A stretch of DNA of 64,000 nt from Quillaja saponaria (GCA_029379385.1 CM055611.1:25386092-25450091), one strand, 5' to 3'. Numbered from the stretch's first letter, positions 1 to 12,662 are shown. Numbers and translations: made by a program. Notes: generated by a model not told the origin, from the letters alone.

Positions 1-204
1 TTGACATGAACTCTTTGAATGAATAGATCATATATGGTTATCTCATACCTAAGATGGTCTAATTAATGTCATTTTATCATATCTTTAACGAAGTAGCAGA
101 AAAATTAACTTGGTGTACGAATACATCAGTTCAGCTTATTTGTTTAGTTTTCCAAAAGTAGCACTAACTTTTCCCCATTGTTTTTCTTATGGGTTGCAGG
201 GAGA

Positions 205-224
205 AGAGAGAGAGAGAGAGAGAG
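205..224. repeat. (AG)n microsatellite at the RSH exon 3 donor
   Basis: Pure AG run of ten units. On the minus strand it is a CT tract that starts about five bases inside the intron, right after the GTATGC donor of RSH coding exon 3. Confidence 0.85.
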
Positions 225-229
225 CATAC

Positions 230-2078
230 TTCAACATTTTGCAGTAAATGCTATACAAGCTCTTGTGCCGCCCAGAAACTTGATAAGAGATGGCTTTATC
301 ATTAAGACCTTGCTCTAATTTCTCTACAGCAGACGTAATCATTGCATCATCAAATGACTCCACAAGCTTAGAGGAAAGTTCCATGTGCTGGTCTGGGTTG
401 AGATGCTTAAAACACAAATTTTCTAACTGTTCCTTCCAGCTAGAGATTCCTAAACGGTTGGCCAACGGCGCAAAAATCTCCAAAGTCTCCTTTGCAAACC
501 TTTGTTGCTTTGCAACTGCCAAAGCATCTAGTGTCATCATATTATGCAATCGATCTGCCAATTTGATGAGGACAGCCCTTGCATCAGCCATGGCAAGGAA
601 CATGGTATGTAAGCGATCTGCTTCAACTGATTTGTCAGCCGTATTGCTTTCCCGTGCAAGCTTACTTAAGTGACTTAATTTAGAAACCTAAGTAAGAAAA
701 GAGAAAGAGCAATTAGAAGCTTCCCCATCAAACTGTTCGAAAACAAATTGTAATACTTCTCTAAGGCACAATCAACTCTTTGTTGCCTCAGTTAATACAC
801 ATCCCAATTGCTTGGGAAGGCTAATAGAAACTCATCAAACTAAAGATAACACACAATCCTCTTGTAAGACCATAGTTCATGAAACATGTTTATATTCTAG
901 CTGTCAAGATTCAACATAATTAACTACTGCAGATCATCTAAGATAACTAAAGGCAATTCATAAACCAAGGCTAGTAAATTTCGAGTTAACACTTGCAAAA
1001 TCATCTTGAAATTATCTTTCTTTTGTAGCATCTATATATGTGGTAACATCGTATGAGAATAGTCCCTTACCCCTTCAACTAAATCGGCAACACCAGCGCC
1101 GAATATCCCATTAATATAGTCATAAGTTAGAAAAGAATCGTCAAGTGTATCATGCAACAGTCCTGCAGCAACTACTGTGCAATTAGCACCAATTAAAGCT
1201 AGCAGCACCGCAGTCTCCACACAATGCTGCAAATATGGATCACCACTTGCTCTCATCTACAAGGAAAGTATTCAAAATATCTCAATTCATATTATTAAAA
1301 CCCCAAATCACATAATCACATTAATATTTGAAGCCCAATTTACCTGCCCTCTATGTGCTTTCTCAGCTTCATAAAAAGCCTTAACAACAAATTCATCACA
1401 GAAGATCTTGTGCCTCAACTGTGCACCCATAAGCAATTCTTTAGCGTATGGCTCAGAATTACCATCCACGAAAGCATCCTCCAAATTGAAGGTCAATTCA
1501 TCCACAAGATCAGATGAGGAACCTACATCCAAACTTGGGGAATCGTAATCTAAGCACGACCCCAATGCATTTCTCACAAATCCATCGAACAATCTACTAG
1601 CCCCTCCCCGAACTGAACACTGGAAATTCATATCCCCACTCCTGTCACGTATGATCCCCACCGAAGAGCTCCTTGCTGACCCAACCCCACTACTGCTACA
1701 CGAAACAGGACCATGGAAAACCGACACTGGGCTCTGATCCCTTTTCCAATATGATGCAACGAATTTGCTCGGAGGATAGCAGAACGAGCTGCTTAATTCC
1801 TTTAATTCTTCCCCTCTATCATGCCACAACGAACCCAATTCCTCTCCGGTAAAGCTTGACGATTGAACATGCTTCACCGATGGCGAAGAGAACAGACACG
1901 AAAGTCCCCCTACTACTGGCTTCTGAGATGCGGATGCAGTTGTCGAAGATGCTGACGATGAAGATCTAGAAGTCAATTCGAAGTCATGCGACGCATGGGC
2001 GCTGATCTGGCATGGATGCGTTGTTGAGCACACACTACTCGGTGGGCTTGCGTATAAAGCCATAGTAGGAACCACCAT
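230..2078 (-). CDS. RSH: RSH2/RSH3-type chloroplast (p)ppGpp synthetase/hydrolase, 5' part
   Basis: RelA/SpoT homologue that makes and/or degrades the alarmone (p)ppGpp in plastids. Coding exons read on the minus strand are 2078-1344, 1256-1071 and 687-230, about 459 residues; the last exon ends at a GTATGC donor and the rest, including the synthetase domain, lies beyond the left edge. The start [19 protein letters not shown] matches the conserved start of the plant RSH2/RSH3 group and is followed by a Ser-rich, transit-peptide-like region. The HD domain begins near residue 230, with LLHDTLDD (His280-Asp281) in exon 2 and LADRLHNM in exon 3. The second acidic pair is DD, as in the plant RSH2/3 group as I recall it, rather than the ED of bacterial SpoT. 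No frameshift is visible. Whether this copy hydrolyses (p)ppGpp cannot be judged from this part. Family assignment is secure; RSH2 versus RSH3 is not resolved. Confidence 0.93.
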
Positions 2079-4440
2079 GACCTTGAGCTAAGTAGATGGT
2101 TCTTCTTCTTTTCCCTCTTCAAAAATTGGGTTTCAAAACACAAACTGGAAGTATCAATAAGAAAAATGGAATCCTCAAATCTAAAATCAAACTACCTCAA
2201 AGAACCAATAAATATTTTTTTTCCAGAAACCCAGTAATTTTCTACGCAAACCCAGAAAAATTCTCTCTGATATATATACCCAGAAGATAGATCCCACATG
2301 GAATTCAAGAATTCGAGGATTCAACAAAATTCCGGTTGGGATGTGTTAAGGCCTAAGGAAAAGAAATCAGCTTTATTATTCACAAATTTATAGAAATAAA
2401 AGAAATAGAATAAAGGAAGAGAATTTACAAAATTTGGCTCCTAGTTTTCAAGGAAAGAGAGTCAAAGACGCTTGGAAAAAAAAATAGGCCAGAGAGAAAA
2501 AGAGAGCAAGCTTATATGATTTTCTGGGAAATCTGCCCCTTCGTTTTTTCTTCCCTCGTTCGTTACAGGTTAGCTGCCAGTGAAATGAATTATGAAATTT
2601 CATAGTTGCCCTTGCAGTTTACTATAAACGACGGAATAGTGCAAGCCAGTTAATGTTGTTTACAAGGGTGTTTTTGGTGTTTGATTATTGAGTATTCCCA
2701 TCCAATGAAAGAGAAGAATACTACTTGTCTAATGGTACATATTTAGTAAGAAAATTTTAATAAGAATTTTTGTATTTTTAGACATTTTCCTTGCTTGCTA
2801 GAGGTAATAAGGGTTATGAAATTTAAAAGAAAAATATGAGGTGTGATTCTTTCAAATGAATAAAAAATAAACATATCCTATCATGAATAGTTTGTTTTTA
2901 ATTAAATTAAAAATTAAATTAGTTAAAATAAAAATAATTTAATTCAAATATACTTGATTATTAAATTTTGAAAATTAATAATTTTAATTTTGTTTTAAAG
3001 AAAAAAAAAAATTACAAAATTTGTTTTGATGAGTCACAACTTGGAAGTAAGCAAAATTAGCTTCTTCTTTTTTTATAAATAAAAAAATAGATTTATTGCT
3101 TAAAAACATGAGGATGATGAAGAAAACTATTTTAAGATTGTTGCTTTGCTTTAATTTTGTTTGTGCTTAATTAATTTTGTAGTACAAATGAATCTGGATG
3201 CATTTCAGGGTAGGTAAAAAAGGAAAAAGCAAATTGAGAAAATGTACCTACACTATCTTTCAGTATATATTCCAAAGCAAAAGGGAGGGAGATTTGGTTT
3301 AATGCAATGAAAAATCTTCATATTCATATCTTTATATTCATTGAAATAGATAAATAATTGGAGAATAAAGAAGGAAAATAGAATACTATATCTTCAGTGT
3401 AAAATTTTTTTTTGGGTTTATGAATAAATTTTTTTCTCATACACCTAAATTAACAAAATTTATTAATTAATATTCAATATACTTTATTTGATCTTGTGCT
3501 TATCTACTTAAACTTTATAAACTAAAATAATATTTAATTTATTCATTTTTGCAATGATGATGTAGAATTTAGTATATAAAACTCAATTGTCGTATTGTTT
3601 TAGCTTTATCCCACTTGCTTGCCCTTATTATGCAATCTACCTTTTGGTCTACAACTAGGAAAATGAGTTACTACTTGGGTCCACCTTACTGATATTTATT
3701 TATTTCTTTCATTATTCATACTACTCTTTACTGCTAATACTATATTCACAATCTTTCTAAGGTTTCTAGACTAATTGGACATCTATATTTACAGCAATAC
3801 TTAAACGATTTTCTTTATGTTATTCGTAAAAAGTTCCTTACACCGAGAGTTACACAATATAAGATCAATTTATTTTATAAACTTTCTATTTCATTATTCG
3901 TTCACATTTTGTTTAAATTATTTGACACACTATAAACAACCTAAATCAAAAAGTAGTAAATAAATGATTATTCATTTATATTGAATTTCATTTTGTTTTT
4001 GTGACAAACAATAAATAAATAAATAAATATTTACAACAAGTCTGGATTATCACATCATGTATCTACGTTGATAATGAATAAGAGCAATAAGGATTATTAT
4101 CTACGAAATTCTATAGTAGCACAAAATTAATATTTAATCATTGAGACAGAACAAACTTATTATAAAGTCAACAATTCAAACACTCTAAACCAATGTATTA
4201 CTGAACAAATTTTTGTTTTTGTTAACTTCTATATCTTATGAATTGAACTACCCATTAGTTATTTTAATAACATTAATTTTGGATTAATAAATAAGGACAA
4301 TATTGAGAATCTCACAACAGTGGGTGAGTAATAAATTTTATTATATTTCTATATTATCCACCATGCTCCTTAGACCATAAGAATGAGAACATGAGCTGGA
4401 GGTCCATGATAACTGATAAGGACTAGCTTTGGTTTTTCAT
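2079..4440. other. RSH upstream region, no gene seen
   Basis: 5' flank and probable leader of RSH on the minus strand (to roughly 2.5 kb), then AT-rich spacer. The only longer reading frame next to the gene, at 2096-2290 on the plus strand, looks like chance coding in the leader. No RNA gene or transposon ends recognised. Confidence 0.6.
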
Positions 4441-4760
4441 CCTTCTCTTATTAATTTTCGTCTTCAACTGTTGATGGAGGTCGGCACTGGCACCGGGTAG
4501 GTGATTCGTTTTTATTGTTTTTTTCTGTTAGATTTAGTGCCGTGGAGGCTCAGATTAGCACGTGGCTTGTCACTAACAGCGACAATTGGTCAGCAGGATT
4601 AGCAGACACGTGGTCGGCAATGACGGCTATTAGGTGAACCTTCGTTTTGATAAAGTCACGGTCGGAATGTCACGCTCTGCCCACGTGCTTCGCCGACTCG
4701 ACTCGGTCTTAGCTCAGCCGGGTCAGCTCCGACGTGGCTGTCTTTGTCTGTGCTTTTGAC
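4441..4760. promoter_or_regulatory. GC-richer island with clustered G-box/ABRE motifs
   Basis: About 300 bases that are visibly richer in G and C than the flanks. Three perfect CACGTG palindromes occur at 4559-4564, 4607-4612 and 4682-4687, plus ACGTGGC at 4732-4738. ACGT-core elements of this type are bound by bZIP and bHLH factors and act in ABA and light responses. There is no open frame of note. The island is about 2.5 kb upstream of the RSH start codon, so it could be a distal element of that gene or the promoter of an unannotated transcript. Motifs are seen; function is inferred. Confidence 0.45.
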
Positions 4761-7140
4761 TATCACTACGAATCTAATAATTTATTGATTTTTTTCTTTT
4801 TTTCATGTGGTTTTTTTATTAAATTGAAAAATACAGTTATATTTTAATTAAAATTTGAGATTATATTTTATTATTGAATTTTTTCAAATGAGTGTTTAAG
4901 AGTACTTTTAAACTATATTAAATATAATTTTGAAACTTTTTAAAACGATAATTTATATATTAAATATCATTAAAATCATGACTAACTATCGTAATAAATA
5001 TTATTAAATATTTTTATATAATTTTAACAAATATTCTTAGGTCACCCATTAGAAAATCCTTTCATTATTTACAAAACAATAAGATAAACTATCATATCTT
5101 ATCTCTCTTGTATATATTTTTATTTATAGGCCTAAAAAAATGCATTGATCATGTCAATTTTTTACTTAACGAAAAAGACTTATCCAAATTTATTATTACC
5201 CAAGTTTAATCAAGGGGATTTTCGTTTTTCATAATATAAGATGAAACATGTCATGTCTTGTGAAATTCATGCATAATTTTGTTGTATTCAAGCACATTAC
5301 AATAAAATGAACATGTGTAGACCATTATAGGCATGTCGTGTGTGAATTTTGTACTCTAATTTCATTTAGTGATTAGGTGTTGAGACGAGTTTACATATAT
5401 TTAGATTAATTTATCTCTTTGATTTGGTCAAATATAAATTATCGACATCAATTTTTTAAAAATCGTACCAATAATCGATTAAAAAAAGTAATTAGATTGA
5501 AAACGTAATTATTTGAAGTTACTATTATTCCAGTATTAGGTAACAACAGATGCAAGGTTCTCATTCACTCATTATAAATGAATGATGGGAGTGAGAGCCA
5601 TGTGTGTTGGGTATTGAATAACCCACTTTTGTAATGGGGCATTGTATAATTCTCCATTATATATATTAAATTTATTGTTATTAATTATAAATACTAAATA
5701 TATAAAATAAAACTCAAGATTATAATTCAATATTTATTAAATAATGAGAAATGAATTGATGTGTTATATTTTTATTTATTAATAATATAAAACTCTTTAC
5801 ACTTACAAGTATATCAAATATTAATTTATTATAAATAAAGTATATGATTCTTGATAGTTGTTTTTTTTTAGTTGGGTGAGTGGGAGTTGTTATTGGATTA
5901 CAATTGACGCGAAAACTTAAAAAAGGGATTGAATGATTAATTTATGAATTTGTAATTTGCTAAGTAAGAAGTGTCTTCCAAAATGCAAAAAAAAAAAAGA
6001 TGGGAAATGAGAAGTGTGGACTCTTGTTCCTCTATGCGTGCCGTGCCGCTTTAATTGAGAGTATGACGCTCAATCTCACTTTCCACAACGTGCAAGCAAT
6101 GCGCTCCGCTCATGCAGGTGTTGGATTATATTTATAACATGTTAATTAATAATCAGACATTGCTCTCACGCTACGCATCCAATTATTCTTTTTGATGAAA
6201 ATAGTGACCTTAACCTATTCATGCACCCAACCTTTTGGAATTATACTTCCTTCTAGAAGTTTCAATTTTTTTTTTGACAAAAATTCTACTATTAGAACAA
6301 ACAAGGTCCAAGTGATTTAAGTTCTTTTCTTTTTTCCATAAATATATATTTTTGTCATATGCATACATATATAAAGACAAAAGAAAAATATTTTTATTAA
6401 AAAAATAAGAAGTGCTTATTTTTGGTAGAATGCATAATATTACTTTTGTAATGGTGAATACATTAAAATGTAAATCAAATCAATTCAACTGTCAATATTT
6501 TAATTTTTTATTCATTTAATAGATTTGAATAGACAATTAATCAACAAAATCACTAAAATTATCAAAATAGACGACTTAATATTGATTTTGTAAAACCATA
6601 TGAATCACTTTATTGCAGAAAAATAATCAAACTAGAAAAAAAGTTAGTCAAATCCTTCACATAAAATTCATGTCAATCAATAAATTATAATTTTAAAATT
6701 TTTTATTGTTGCAATAAAATTATAATATTATAAAATTAAATTAAATATATTTCTTACAACATGGAAGTTGATGGTGGGTCTAGTCCAATACCGGATTAAT
6801 TCTGGTATTACACCAAATCACCAATTACAAGTGAGAACAACGTGAATGTAACCTTTCGAGTTTAGTACCTCCTTGCCTTGGATTTTTCTAAGTTCTAGAA
6901 AGTTTCTTTTTCAATTCCATAGTTTACTGTATGGGATCCAGGAGGTTGCACAATGAATTGTAACCATAGGCCCAAATTCTAAAAGAATGAATGTTCCTCT
7001 CATTGCTCTGGCCCATTTTGGCAGTCAATTTCTCTGTTCACTTTCACTCTGACCTTACTTTTTTCACTCTTATTCTCTTCTCTATCCAGTGACTTTTCAC
7101 CCAAAGGAAGAAAAGGGAACACTTACGACGCAAAGCTTAA
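4761..7140. other. AT-rich spacer, no gene seen
   Basis: Low-complexity AT-rich DNA. A short imperfect hairpin at about 5554-5599 (arms near ggttctcattcactcatt and its rough complement) is the only structure noted. No coding frame of note. Confidence 0.55.
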
Positions 7141-7184
7141 TTTAATTAAAAAAAGACTTTTGATTAAAAAATAAAAACTTATGT

Positions 7185-7738
7185 TTTAGATCGGCTCGAG
7201 CTTGCCCAGCTCAAGCTAATAAAACCTATTCTACTACAACTAAACTTAAAATACATCCAAAAAGATTTCAATCAAAATACAAATACTGAAATAATATATT
7301 CTTAATATCCAAATTCAACAAAACAAGGTAGCAGCCAACAACCTACAATCTAACTTAACGCAATAACCAACAATTCATCAAGAAGACAACATCCAACATT
7401 CTAACTAAAAAATGCAACAAGCCTAAACCTAAATAAATTTTAAACTGCATAGCAAAATAAATAATAAGTTTAAACTAATTATATTTATAGACCGAGCCTT
7501 ATTTAACTAAAAAATTGAATAAGGTCAAAAGGGTAAATCTAATTAAACAAATACAAAATATTTATGAATGGAGTCTTATCGAGCTGTTCAAGAGCTTCTT
7601 AATTCTAAGCCATAAAAGCTTGATCCTATAATCAAGCCCTAAAATTATATTCGAGCTCGGCTAGTAAAGTCAAAAGAGTAGAGCCTAGCTTATCCCAAGC
7701 TTTATCGAGCCAAGTTCAAGCTCAACTCGTGAGCTAAC
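7185..7738. repeat. Probable dispersed repeat with GAGCTC/CTCGAG-rich ends
   Basis: Segment flanked by runs of AGCTCGAGCTTG-like sequence at the left (about 7190-7220) and GAGCCAAGTTCAAGCTC-like sequence at the right (about 7700-7735), the right end being a rough inverse of the left. Such clusters are common in plant dispersed repeats. It lies just left of the F-box fragment and may have displaced the start of that pseudogene. Family not identified; no target-site duplication found. Confidence 0.35.
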
Positions 7739-9310
7739 CCTATATATCATATTGTGGCTTCTCTTCTCCCGAGCAGGGGTGGAACGACAGAGCCAACCTT
7801 TATTCGGGCAAGATTTTACTATTTTTTTTTTTAATTATGAGTACTATTATTATATATTTATATTAGGGAGCTATTTACATTCATGTAACTTACATGACCT
7901 AGTGGTTGAATAGAGTTATTTCTCCTTTCCTCAACCCTAAATTATTTCCTTTTTTTTAATAGTAAATTTGAAACAAAACTATCAAAAAATTTCATATTTT
8001 TAAAAGAATGCTCTAATTTTAATGAAATATTTAAAAATCAATGCAGAGTTAACTACTAAAAATAATGTCATTTATTTTCATAAATGTAATGTGTACACCA
8101 TAATTATATGACCTAATTGAATTTGACAATTTTTTGGAAGTAAATCAATTATACTTCTTTTATTTGCTTTGTGTAAAAGAATATATCAAAATGATCAGAA
8201 AAATATAACTGATCAATGTAAATACTATCTATGTCAAATATATATATATATATTTATCAAAATTATTTATGATTATGTACATGTTATCATATTTACACCT
8301 TAATTAATGCTTGAGAAATGTTTATATATATATAATATATATATTTTTAAAATTTGGATCCACATTTCATCACCATTGTTTTTCTTATTTTTTTTATTTT
8401 GACCTACACCACTAAAATTAGAAGACATAATTTATTTTTTATTTACTAATTTTATAATTTTAATGATGAAAATCATAACTTTTTGGTTATTATACCATCA
8501 TTTGGATCCCTACTTTCATGTTAACGAGTCATAAATACTAAAACGATTTCAATTTTGGATGAAAGTATTGGCTAAATTCTAAAATGGTTTAGAGTTAAGT
8601 TTAGATTAATTTAAAAGCTTGAAAATAGTAGTCATGACTGAGTGAGATCAAAAATAAAATAAAAAATTGATGGATTTATTTTATTTTTATTAATTTTATC
8701 TTTCTAATATATATATTATTTTTTAAGATTGAAATTTAATTATTTTTAAAAAAAATTATATATTTTCTTTTAAAAAAATTAATTAAAATATGAGCTTGGC
8801 CCGGGCTATTGAAAAATCCTAGGTCCGCCCCTGCCTAAAATTTGTATCTTGTCCAAGAAATGGAAATGTGTTTATGAATCTTTTCCCATTTCAGATTTTG
8901 ACCAAGATCTCTTTGGATTAGGACCATTAGCTCAAAAGAGATATTGCAGAAAGGCAAAAGATTGGGAGAGGTAAAGTAATTTCACAAATAATGTGGACAA
9001 CACCCTGCATACATTTTCTGTGAACAAGTTTAAGTTAAGAAATTTAAACTTTCATTGGTCCTTGATAATGAAGGATTGGATTCACTAGTGAGCTATACTA
9101 TGAGCTCATAAATCTGTCTTCTTTTCTCTTACGTAAGATACAGCCTTTGTGGATTGAAATGTTTTTTGTAAGTCATATGTGTTAATCAGTGGTTGTCTGC
9201 ATGGTCTCATACCTCACAATTTATATGGTCCTTATTTAGTACTGTCACTAGAGGCTCCTGATTGTGAAATGAAAGCTAGTTGTGAAATTCATGCTTAACT
9301 TTGCTGCATT
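7739..9310 (+). pseudogene. F-box/LRR gene fragment split by a transposon
   Basis: Two pieces align to the F-box gene at 10.66 kb. The left piece (about 7739-7773) matches the stretch reading cctacatcaaattttggctt in that gene. The right piece (about 8836-9300) reads ILSKKWKCVYESFP and FDQDLFGL, where the other copy has ILSKRWKCVYESFP and FDQTLFGLEEF. Further similarity runs through the segment around aacaccctgcatacattttc and fades by about 9300. The 1.06 kb between the pieces is a hAT-like element. Frames are broken and the F-box start is missing, so this is a dead paralogue. F-box proteins of this group are substrate receptors of SCF ubiquitin ligases. Confidence 0.75.
7774..8833. mobile_element. 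hAT-like non-autonomous DNA transposon (MITE-like)
   Basis: The left end reads CAGGGGTGGAAC and the inverse of the right end reads CAGGGGCGGACC. Both ends then carry a second matching block, CGGGCAAG and CGGGCCAAG, at a similar distance. CAGGGGCGGA-type inverted ends are typical of plant hAT non-autonomous elements. The 1060-base interior is AT-rich with no transposase frame. It sits inside F-box-derived sequence, which defines both ends. A clear 8-base target duplication was not found, so some bases at the insertion site have been lost or changed. Confidence 0.65.
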
Positions 9311-9424
9311 CAATTACTTTATTGTATTATATGGGTATTGTGTCATCAACTTATAATTAATTATAGGCACCATGTAAACACCGAATTTCCTTCTATCAGA
9401 ATTAGGTTTCAAAGCTTATAAACA

Positions 9425-9605
9425 TGAAATTTCCATGGTATAATGGTTAAGATTTCAGGTCTTGATGCCTGGAATCTTTAGCAAGAACCTTCGATCCTTA
9501 GGTGGTGGTCGTGACATGGGCTGCAACGCAATGGTAATGTTGCTGAGAAAGAAAAGGGGGTGCTAAAAAGGAAAATTTGTATAAGGGGGTGCTAAAAAGA
9601 ATTCA
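9425..9605 (+). repeat. tRNA-derived SINE-like element
   Basis: The first 75 bases resemble a degenerate tRNA. A box-A-like TGGTATAATGGTTAAG lies at about 9436-9451 and a box-B-like CCTTCGATCC at about 9488-9497, a normal spacing for an internal Pol III promoter. No complete cloverleaf is expected, since acceptor-stem pairing is poor. The distal part contains two copies of a ggggtgctaaaaag-like block. Called as a SINE relic rather than a tRNA gene. Confidence 0.5.
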
Positions 9606-10640
9606 GATTAGAAAACAGTTATTTTAATTAATTAGAGTAAGGTCACATAAATCAAATCACTGCTAAAAGAAATAAAGAAAAAGCAACACTAGGAATAAGT
9701 GTTGCTCGTTGTTACATTGGGAAACATAACCATTGTATAAAAATAGCAACTTTTCCATATCCGTTGTATAAGAATAGTTGCCGTAATTTCAAAATTTAAA
9801 AAATAGTTTATTTTCTTTGAAATAACTATAAATGTTGCAATAAATAAATTACAAAAGTTTTAACTTTTAGACAACAACTTAATTTTATTGCAATACTCAA
9901 TTTGCAGCAACAATTTTGAAGTGTTGCAAGGTAATCGTTGCTATAACTTAGTTTTGTTGCAGTGCTAATTAAGAAATTAGCGCTAAACCAACTTATATTT
10001 GTCTTGTTTTTTTCTCTGTAATTAAGGTGACAGAATGAATCATAGGTGACAACTTTGGTTAGGTTAGGAACAACTAGATACTCAAATGTCAATTAAAGAA
10101 TACAATTATTAATTCTAAAAAAAAATATCTAAAAACAATAAAAGTTTCTAATGGATTTTTTTTTCATAAGGACACAAGAATCACATTGACAATATTTTTT
10201 TAGCAATATCCACATTGTAAGAGAGAATAGGGTGGATATAACCTTTCTCATGCTTGGATTTAGATAAAATTATTGCCTTACATTTTTCTTGAAATTTTAT
10301 TTTCTTTTGTTTTTTGCATGGAATTTTTTATTTTTTTCCTGAGGGTTACTTTTTTGCCCAACAATATCAGCCCACACTCTCAAATTACAGATGAGGCTCA
10401 CTCTCAATGCTCCGAACTCCGAAGTCCGACCCGCTTTCTTTTTAACCATTTTTCTTTTTTTTTTCTCTTGCACCTGTCTTACACAGCCCTCCACACAGTT
10501 TCCCTCAGCCCTTGGTGCTTCTGGACTCTGGTGGTAAGCTTGTGCAAGTTCCTCCATTGAAATTAAGCGGTAAATCTCCTCTGGCTTTATGGGTCTTAAT
10601 TATGTACTATGTTGTTCGTCATTTTGCTTGCTGGGTAATT
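9606..10640. other. Spacer and leader region before the F-box pseudogene
   Basis: AT-rich DNA with no convincing gene. From about 10370 to 10560 the base composition becomes more balanced and pyrimidine-rich, consistent with an old promoter and 5' leader of the F-box locus that follows. Confidence 0.45.
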
Positions 10641-10661
10641 TTTATATTTTAATGTAAGCAA

Positions 10662-12552
10662 TTGTCTGATCGTGATTACCCAGTATTTCACAAATCCATG
10701 GATCAAAAGAAAAGTAATTTTCAATGTATCGCATGCAAAAAGTTAGCTACTGGTGTGGATAGGATATCCCATTTACCTGATTTTATCCTACATCAAATTT
10801 TGGCTTCTCTCCCCACTAGAGATGCAGCTAGAACCTGTATTTTGTCCAAGAGATGGAAATGTGTTTATGAATCTTTTCCTATTTTAGATTTTGACCAAAC
10901 ACTTTTTGGGTTAGAAGAATTCCGTCTTCTGGATCTTGGAGATTTTAGCACAGAACCAGAAATATGGAAGAGATTAAGTAAGTTTATTAAGTATGTGGAC
11001 TGTACCCTGCATAGGTTTTTGGTGAACAAGTTTAAAGTGAAGAAAGTTAAGCTTTCAATGGTGCTTATGGATGAAAAAATGGCTTCCCTTAATTGAAAAA
11101 TGGATGGGACTCGTAGTAGAAACCCAAATCAATGAGCTATACTATCACATTCCTCCCCCAACAGATGGAGAAAGTTGGAGAACTTTGCCTCAGATCATAT
11201 TTGCTGCAGAATCCATCACTGTTCTAAACTTAATTGGTTGTAAGTTAGAAAATGCAAGTACTGGGTCTGGTATCAATTTTCGTCATAATTTGCGAAAGGT
11301 TGTTCTTCAAGATGTCTATGGAGATGAGAAAATGATCCAGAATTTTAATGACAGTTACCTTTTAATAGAGTCGTTTTCCCTCATAAATTGTTCGGGATTG
11401 AAAAGTCTTCACTTAAATGGACTTATTAAGCTTAAAAAGTTGATTTTAAATGTGTATAGCTTCGCGAGCATAAATATTGAAGCTCCTAATCTTCAATTAT
11501 TTAAATTTTTGGATTGCTCATACAGAATTGATCCATGTACGATTGATTTGGCCGCATGTCAAGGATTGAAATGTTTAACTATAATTGGAGCTCAAATCAG
11601 AGGACAATTTCTTCAGGAATTTACTTCTAGGTTACTTCTTCTTGAGAATTTAGAATTGCATGGTTGTGATATGGGACAAAATGTCTATATTTCTTGACAC
11701 CAGCATAAGCATTTAATATTATTGCAAGGAAAGAAGGTAGTAGAGATTGTGCTTGATACTCCAAATTTACTCCCTTTTCTATATTCTGGTAGCAGCCTAC
11801 CGTTTATTTCTTCAATGAATCCTTCATGTCAATGGGAAGGTACCATTTATTTAGAGCCTGAAGGTATTCTGGATGCTCTTTGGCTCACTAAGTTGAATGA
11901 ATTTATTGGAGTGTTCAGCCAGACCATAGTTCTCTAACACATATCTTGACGGAAAAGGTACATTATTTACAAATTATAAATACGTGTTTTATTTTTTTTT
12001 TATCGAAATTGCACTTTTTCCTTATACGAATGGTTTACCGCAATGTTTGTAGATCAATTTGAATTTTTCCAATATTGAAGAAGATGGGATTACACTTAGG
12101 CCATAGGGAGTTGAGCATTTGCAGCTGTATGTTACTTCTACAAAGCTAAACTATGCATCCCTCATGAATGGCTTATTTTGGAGCAGTCGTCCCAAGCTTT
12201 TGTCTGCATGCAAAACATGAAATTGGAAAAGAATTTATGCAGGTGTTCGTCTGAGAAACTCCTAGATATTTGCAATGATGTGTGCAAGTGACTTCAAACA
12301 AGAATAATCTTATGGACCCCTTTTTCTTTTGTGTAATTTCTGTTTTGCAGTTTCTTCAAGAGATTCTTTTGAGCAAAGAAGTGCACTGCTGCAATACGCG
12401 AATCAATTGTTGGCAGCATTACTTATCAAATGTGAAGATTGAGTCCCTTCAAAGAACTGACCTCGATTTGCCAATTGCATAGGTTCATAAACGAGTGTCA
12501 ATTCCCAGCTGAAATGTCTCGGTTTAGCTTACAGTGGCTTCCCATTGAATAT
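10662..12552 (+). pseudogene. F-box/LRR (FBL/FBD-like) gene, broken
   Basis: The N-terminal part carries a clear F-box (RISHLPDFILHQILASLP then ARTCILSKRWK), the Skp1-binding module of SCF ubiquitin-ligase receptors. The following leucine-rich segment (EAPNLQLFKFLDCS, LENLELHGCD) fits the plant F-box/LRR group. Three lesions or features break it up. A single extra A near 11090 shifts the frame just before the conserved EKWMGL. An in-frame TGA lies at 11695-11697, after which homology continues in the same frame to about 11937. An intron appears to run from about 11958 to 12050. The C-terminal block INCWQHYLSNVKIE, typical of this family, is at about 12399-12440, followed by a stop and more family-like sequence to about 12550. 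It could be expressed as a truncated F-box protein, but a full-length product is not possible. Start codon uncertain. Confidence 0.8.
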
Positions 12553-12662
12553 GGTGAGAAAGCTGAAGGCCCTCCAAAGTTGGGGTGGAATGGGAGGAAG
12601 AGGAGAGATTAAGTCCAAAAAATTGCTTGAGTCCTGTGAGAAAGCTGAAGGCCCTCCAAACT
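12553..12662. repeat. Short direct repeat, 24 bases, about 84 bases apart
   Basis: The block gagaaagctgaaggccctcc occurs at about 12556 and again at about 12639, just after the F-box pseudogene. Confidence 0.7.

Noticed and set aside
290..673. Plus-strand frame of 127 codons opposite RSH exon 3
   Set aside because: Shadow of the RSH coding exon; no family resemblance on this strand.
9425..9500. Possible tRNA gene
   Set aside because: Box A/B-like motifs are present but stems do not pair well and an additional repeat-like body follows; better explained as a SINE.
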